Source: Pseudomonas sp.
Lineage (GTDB): Bacteria; Pseudomonadota; Gammaproteobacteria; Pseudomonadales; Pseudomonadaceae
Assembly (NCBI RefSeq): GCF_002796985.1
Contig: NZ_PEKX01000008.1
Location: 62,001-126,000, forward strand
Direction: 5' to 3'
DNA length: 64,000 nucleotides
Made by a program: the position numbers and the translations under genes. How positions within the stretch are numbered: the first letter of the stretch is position 1; the number at the start of each line of letters is the position of its first letter. The notes beneath the pieces were generated by a model. That model had not been told where the DNA came from, did not search any database, and saw only the letters and a list, made by a program, of their open reading frames with translations. Of this stretch, positions 61,339 through 64,000 are shown one piece after another.

Positions 61339-61781
61339 CCGACCTCGCCTCGGCAAGCACTGCGACTGGGCAGGAGATGTTCCCCAGCGGCCGCTTCACC
61401 TTCCAGGAGTTTCTCGGCCTGGAGCGCTGGATCGACGGCGACGTGGTGCGGGTGCGCCTGCGCCACCGGCCGGAGCTGATGAACTACATCGGCAGCTTCC
61501 ACGGCGGCGTGCTGATGAGCGTGCTCGATGCCGCCATGGCCGGGGCGATTCGCGCGCAGATGCCGGGTTGCTCGATGGTCACCATCGACATGGCCACCCA
61601 CTTCATGGGCAGCACCAGCGGCGAGATCAATGCCGTCGGCCGGGTGCTGCGCCGGACCCGCACGCTGTGCTTCTGCACCGCGGAAATCTTCGACGAGGCC
61701 GGCGAGCTGATCGCCAGCGCCACCGGCAGCTTCAAGTACCGGCCCGCCGCGGCCGGCACTGTTCAACCGACACGGGAATGA
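61335..61781 (+). CDS. PaaI-family acyl-CoA thioesterase
   Basis: A 148-residue hotdog thioesterase: MNYIGSFHGGVLMSVLDAAM with the HGG and catalytic Asp pattern, GCSMVTIDMATHFMG and TRTLCFCTAEIFDEAGELIA. Such enzymes release CoA from stalled intermediates. Overlaps the transporter gene by four bases. Confidence 0.9.
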   Translation: MTDLASASTATGQEMFPSGRFTFQEFLGLERWIDGDVVRVRLRHRPELMNYIGSFHGGVLMSVLDAAMAGAIRAQMPGCSMVTIDMATHFMGSTSGEINAVGRVLRRTRTLCFCTAEIFDEAGELIASATGSFKYRPAAAGTVQPTRE

Positions 61782-61785
61782 CGAA

Positions 61786-62844
61786 ATGACCGACAACACC
61801 GCGATGGCCGAGGAGCGCGAAGAGCGCCTGCGGATGATCCGTGACAGCGCCGCCTCCCTGGTGCCGCGTGGCGGCGACCTGGGCCGGGTGCGTCGCCTGC
61901 GCTTCCAGCCGCAGGGCCTCGACCGCGACGCCTGGGCCGAAGTCTGCGCCATGGGCTGGCCGGGCCTGCGCCTCCCTGAAGAGCTGGGCGGCAGCGGCCT
62001 GGGCATGAGCGAGTACACCGCGCTGCTGGAAGAACTCGGGCGCGGCCTGCTGCCCGAACCGCTGATCGAGGCGAGCCTGGTCGCTCCCTTGCTGCCGGCT
62101 GATGAGCGCGATGCGTTGCTGGCCGGCGAGCGGCTGATCCTGCCCGCCGGCATCGGCTACGAAGCGGGGGCCGCCTTGCCGGTGCTGCGCGACGGCCAAC
62201 TGCGCGGCGAAATCGCCCACGTTGCCCTGGGGGCTGCCGCCGATGCGTGGCTGGTCGCCTGCAACGCCGGCCTCGCGCTGGTGCAGCGCAATGCCGAGGG
62301 GCTGAGCGTTCACCAGGAGCCGACCCAGGACGGCGGGCACCTGGCGCGCCTGCGCTTCGACGGCACGCCGGCGCAACTCGTCGAAGCCGCGCCGGCTGCT
62401 CTCGATGAATCGGCACTCGCCTGCGCTGCCTACCTGGTCGGCCTGATGGATGCGGCCTTCGAGCAGACCCGCGACTACCTCGGCGTGCGCCGTCAGTTCG
62501 GCCGCGAGATCGGCAGCTTCCAGTCGCTGCAGCACCGCATGGTCGACCTGAAACTGCAGATCGAACTGGCCCGCGCCATCGTCGGCGAAGCGGCCACCGC
62601 GCTGGACGAAGGCGCGCCGGCCGCGCAGGTGCAGCGTCTGGTGTCCACCGCCAAGGTGCGCGCTGCCGAAGCGGCCATGTTGGTCACTCGTCAGGCGATC
62701 CAGCTGCACGGCGGCATCGGCTACACCGACGAGGCCGACATCGGCCTGTTCCTGCGCCGCGCCATGGTTTTGCTCAACAGCCAGGGCTCGCTGGCCTTCC
62801 ACCGGGCGCGCTACATCGCCCTGCTGCACGCGGAGGTGGCGTGA
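61786..62844 (+). CDS. Acyl-CoA dehydrogenase, short subunit without usual catalytic Glu
   Basis: A 352-residue ACAD. N-terminal WAEVCAMGWPGLRLPEELGG, C-terminal FAD-binding QTRDYLGVRRQFGREIGSFQ and QAIQLHGGIGYTDEADIGLF. Where medium/short-chain ACADs carry the Glu of (Y)EGTxxIQ, this protein reads LLNSQGSLAF (from ~L329). It may be the non-catalytic partner of the second ACAD at 63625, as in alpha2beta2 steroid ACADs. Confidence 0.88.
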   Translation: MTDNTAMAEEREERLRMIRDSAASLVPRGGDLGRVRRLRFQPQGLDRDAWAEVCAMGWPGLRLPEELGGSGLGMSEYTALLEELGRGLLPEPLIEASLVAPLLPADERDALLAGERLILPAGIGYEAGAALPVLRDGQLRGEIAHVALGAAADAWLVACNAGLALVQRNAEGLSVHQEPTQDGGHLARLRFDGTPAQLVEAAPAALDESALACAAYLVGLMDAAFEQTRDYLGVRRQFGREIGSFQSLQHRMVDLKLQIELARAIVGEAATALDEGAPAAQVQRLVSTAKVRAAEAAMLVTRQAIQLHGGIGYTDEADIGLFLRRAMVLLNSQGSLAFHRARYIALLHAEVA

Positions 62845-63608
62845 TGAGCGAGATGCTGCTGCAGGAAACCCACGGCACGGTGCGCCTGCTGCGCTTCAAC
62901 AACCCGGCGCGGCGCAATGCGTTGTCCCCCGCACTGCGCGCCGAGCTGCTCGAAGCGCTGCGCGAAGCGGACGCCGATCCGGTCGTGCGCAGCGTGGTCC
63001 TCACCGGTTCGGCGGAGGTCTTCAGCGCTGGCGGCGACCTCAGCGACATGCACGTCACCGACCTCAACGCCGGCCGCGTGCGCATGCAGAAGAACGCCGA
63101 CCTGATCCGCCAGATGCTGCGCATGGGCAAGCCGATCATCGCCGCCATCGAAGGCTGGGCCGTGGGTGCCGGGCTGTCGGTGGCGCTGGCCTGCGACAGC
63201 CTGGTGTGCGGCGGCACGGCGCGCTTCGCTGCCGGCTTCGGCAAGGTCGGGCTGCTCGCCGACCTCGGCCAGCTGCATACCTTGCCGGCGCGCATCGGCG
63301 TGGGCCGCGCGCGGCAGGTGCTGATGTTCGGCCAGGTCATCGACGCCGAGGAAGCGCTGCGCATCGGCCTGGTGGACCAGCTCTGCGCGCCGGGTGCCGC
63401 GCTGGACGCCGCCCTTGCGCTGGCCGCGAAGGTGGAACAACAGGCACCGCTGCCGCTGGCCCTGACCAAGGCCCTGCTGGCCGACGGCCTGGAGCTGCTG
63501 CTCGAACGCGAAGGCGATTTCCAGAGCCAGCTGTTCCTCAGCGCCGACCATGCCGAAGGCAAGGCCGCGTTCCTCGACAAGCGTTCCCCGGTCTTCCGCG
63601 GACAGTAA
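62844..63608 (+). CDS. Enoyl-CoA hydratase/isomerase family protein
   Basis: A 254-residue crotonase: FNNPARRNALSPALRAELLE, SAEVFSAGGDLSDMHV (oxyanion hole), IEGWAVGAGLSVALACDS and the second catalytic region GFGKVGLLADLGQLHTLP. The usual hydratase Glu pair is not obvious, so isomerase or a retro-aldol activity is possible. The ATG at 62844 after GGAGG overlaps the ACAD stop by one base. Confidence 0.88.
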   Translation: MSEMLLQETHGTVRLLRFNNPARRNALSPALRAELLEALREADADPVVRSVVLTGSAEVFSAGGDLSDMHVTDLNAGRVRMQKNADLIRQMLRMGKPIIAAIEGWAVGAGLSVALACDSLVCGGTARFAAGFGKVGLLADLGQLHTLPARIGVGRARQVLMFGQVIDAEEALRIGLVDQLCAPGAALDAALALAAKVEQQAPLPLALTKALLADGLELLLEREGDFQSQLFLSADHAEGKAAFLDKRSPVFRGQ

Positions 63609-63624
63609 GCAAAGGACAATGACA

Positions 63625-64000
63625 TGACCGATTACAACGCCCTCGAAGATGGCGAGTTCCGCCGGCTGGTGCGCGACTGGGTCGCCGCCAACTACCCGCA
63701 GCGCATCCGCAATCCGGCCCACCGCCTGGGCCGCGACGACACCTGGGAGTGGTACCAGGCATTGTCGAAGCAAGGCTGGTTGTGCCCCGGCTGGCCGGTG
63801 CAATTCGGCGGCATGGGCCTTGCCGCCGGCAAGCAACTGATCATGATCGAGGAGATGGAAAACTACGGCTGCGCGCGCCTGCCCGACAGCGGTATCACCA
63901 TGCTCGGCCCGCTGCTCATCCGCTACGGCACCGACGCCCAGCGCGAGCGCTTCCTGCCACGCATCCTCAGCGGCGAGGACATCTGGTGCCAGGGCTACAG
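63625..64000 (+). CDS. Acyl-CoA dehydrogenase, N-terminal part (runs off window)
   Basis: The window ends 125 codons into a second ACAD. Start MTDYNALEDGEFRRLVRDWV, then WYQALSKQGWLCPGWPVQFGG, QLIMIEEMENYGCARLPDSG and LLIRYGTDAQRERFLPRILSGE, the standard N-terminal and middle-domain pattern of full-length ACADs. AAAGGACA precedes the ATG. Probably the catalytic partner of the short ACAD. Confidence 0.85.

Noticed and set aside
58978..61356. A 792-residue minus-strand open frame
   Set aside because: Antisense across the MaoC and MFS genes, spanning their boundary; His/Gln/Ala-rich shadow.
1..64000. CRISPR array, prophage or insertion sequence
   Set aside because: No regularly spaced direct repeats, integrase, transposase or phage structural genes were found; the repeats present are paired inverted REP-like units.

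Overview
The window is a high-G+C gammaproteobacterial chromosome segment, almost certainly Pseudomonas. Gene order and protein sequences follow the P. aeruginosa-type chromosome closely: ribH-nusB-thiL-pgpA-ribA, proA-nadD-rsfS-rlmH-mrdA-rodA-mltB-rlpA-dacC-ybeD-lipB-lipA, holA-lptE-leuS, lnt-corC-ybeY-phoH-miaB, and hemL-thiE-thiD next to a LadS-type hybrid kinase. Inverted REP-like repeats built on the core GGAGCGAGCTTGCTCGCGAA, common in Pseudomonas, lie in many gene gaps. A layout closer to P. citronellolis/nitroreducens/knackmussii than to P. aeruginosa itself is an impression only. I saw no rRNA, convincing tRNA, CRISPR array, IS element or prophage.

Layout. 1-6435 (+): riboflavin/thiamine cofactor cluster (end of ribB/A, ribH, nusB, thiL, pgpA, a solute-binding protein, a retropepsin-like protease, ribA, a small membrane protein, a BtuF-like protein). 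6.6-9 kb: quinone reductase plus ABM monooxygenase, divergent from a LysR regulator. 9-12 kb: a DedA-PAP2 membrane fusion, the alkylbase glycosylase and an LCM-like methyltransferase. 12.1-13.4 kb: an alpha/beta hydrolase with a PilZ-like tail. 13.7-25 kb (+): proA, nadD, ribosome silencing/methylation, the rod-shape peptidoglycan machinery and lipoate synthesis, mostly with overlapping start and stop codons. 25.3-31.5 kb: a chaperone-usher fimbrial cluster (pilin, chaperone, usher, low-G+C adhesin, second pilin). 31.6-34.2 kb: a lytic transglycosylase, a small periplasmic protein, arfA and a YCII protein. 34.4-46.4 kb: three conserved housekeeping blocks, mostly on the minus strand. 46.5-52.7 kb: a Sel1 protein, hemL, thiE, thiD and ladS. 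52.9-54 kb: ilvE.

54.3-64 kb is the most interesting accessory region. An IclR regulator is divergent from a tight plus-strand operon: a DUF35 OB-fold protein without zinc cysteines, a thiolase-fold protein without the catalytic cysteine, an ADP-forming acyl-CoA synthetase, a double-hotdog MaoC hydratase, an MFS transporter, a PaaI thioesterase, a short acyl-CoA dehydrogenase without the usual catalytic Glu, an enoyl-CoA hydratase, and a second acyl-CoA dehydrogenase that runs off the window. The set is complete enough to import an unknown organic acid, activate it, oxidise it and cleave its side chain. The DUF35/thiolase-like pair recalls the Ltp2-type retro-aldolases of steroid side-chain catabolism rather than a standard beta-oxidation thiolase. 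The substrate cannot be read from the sequence.
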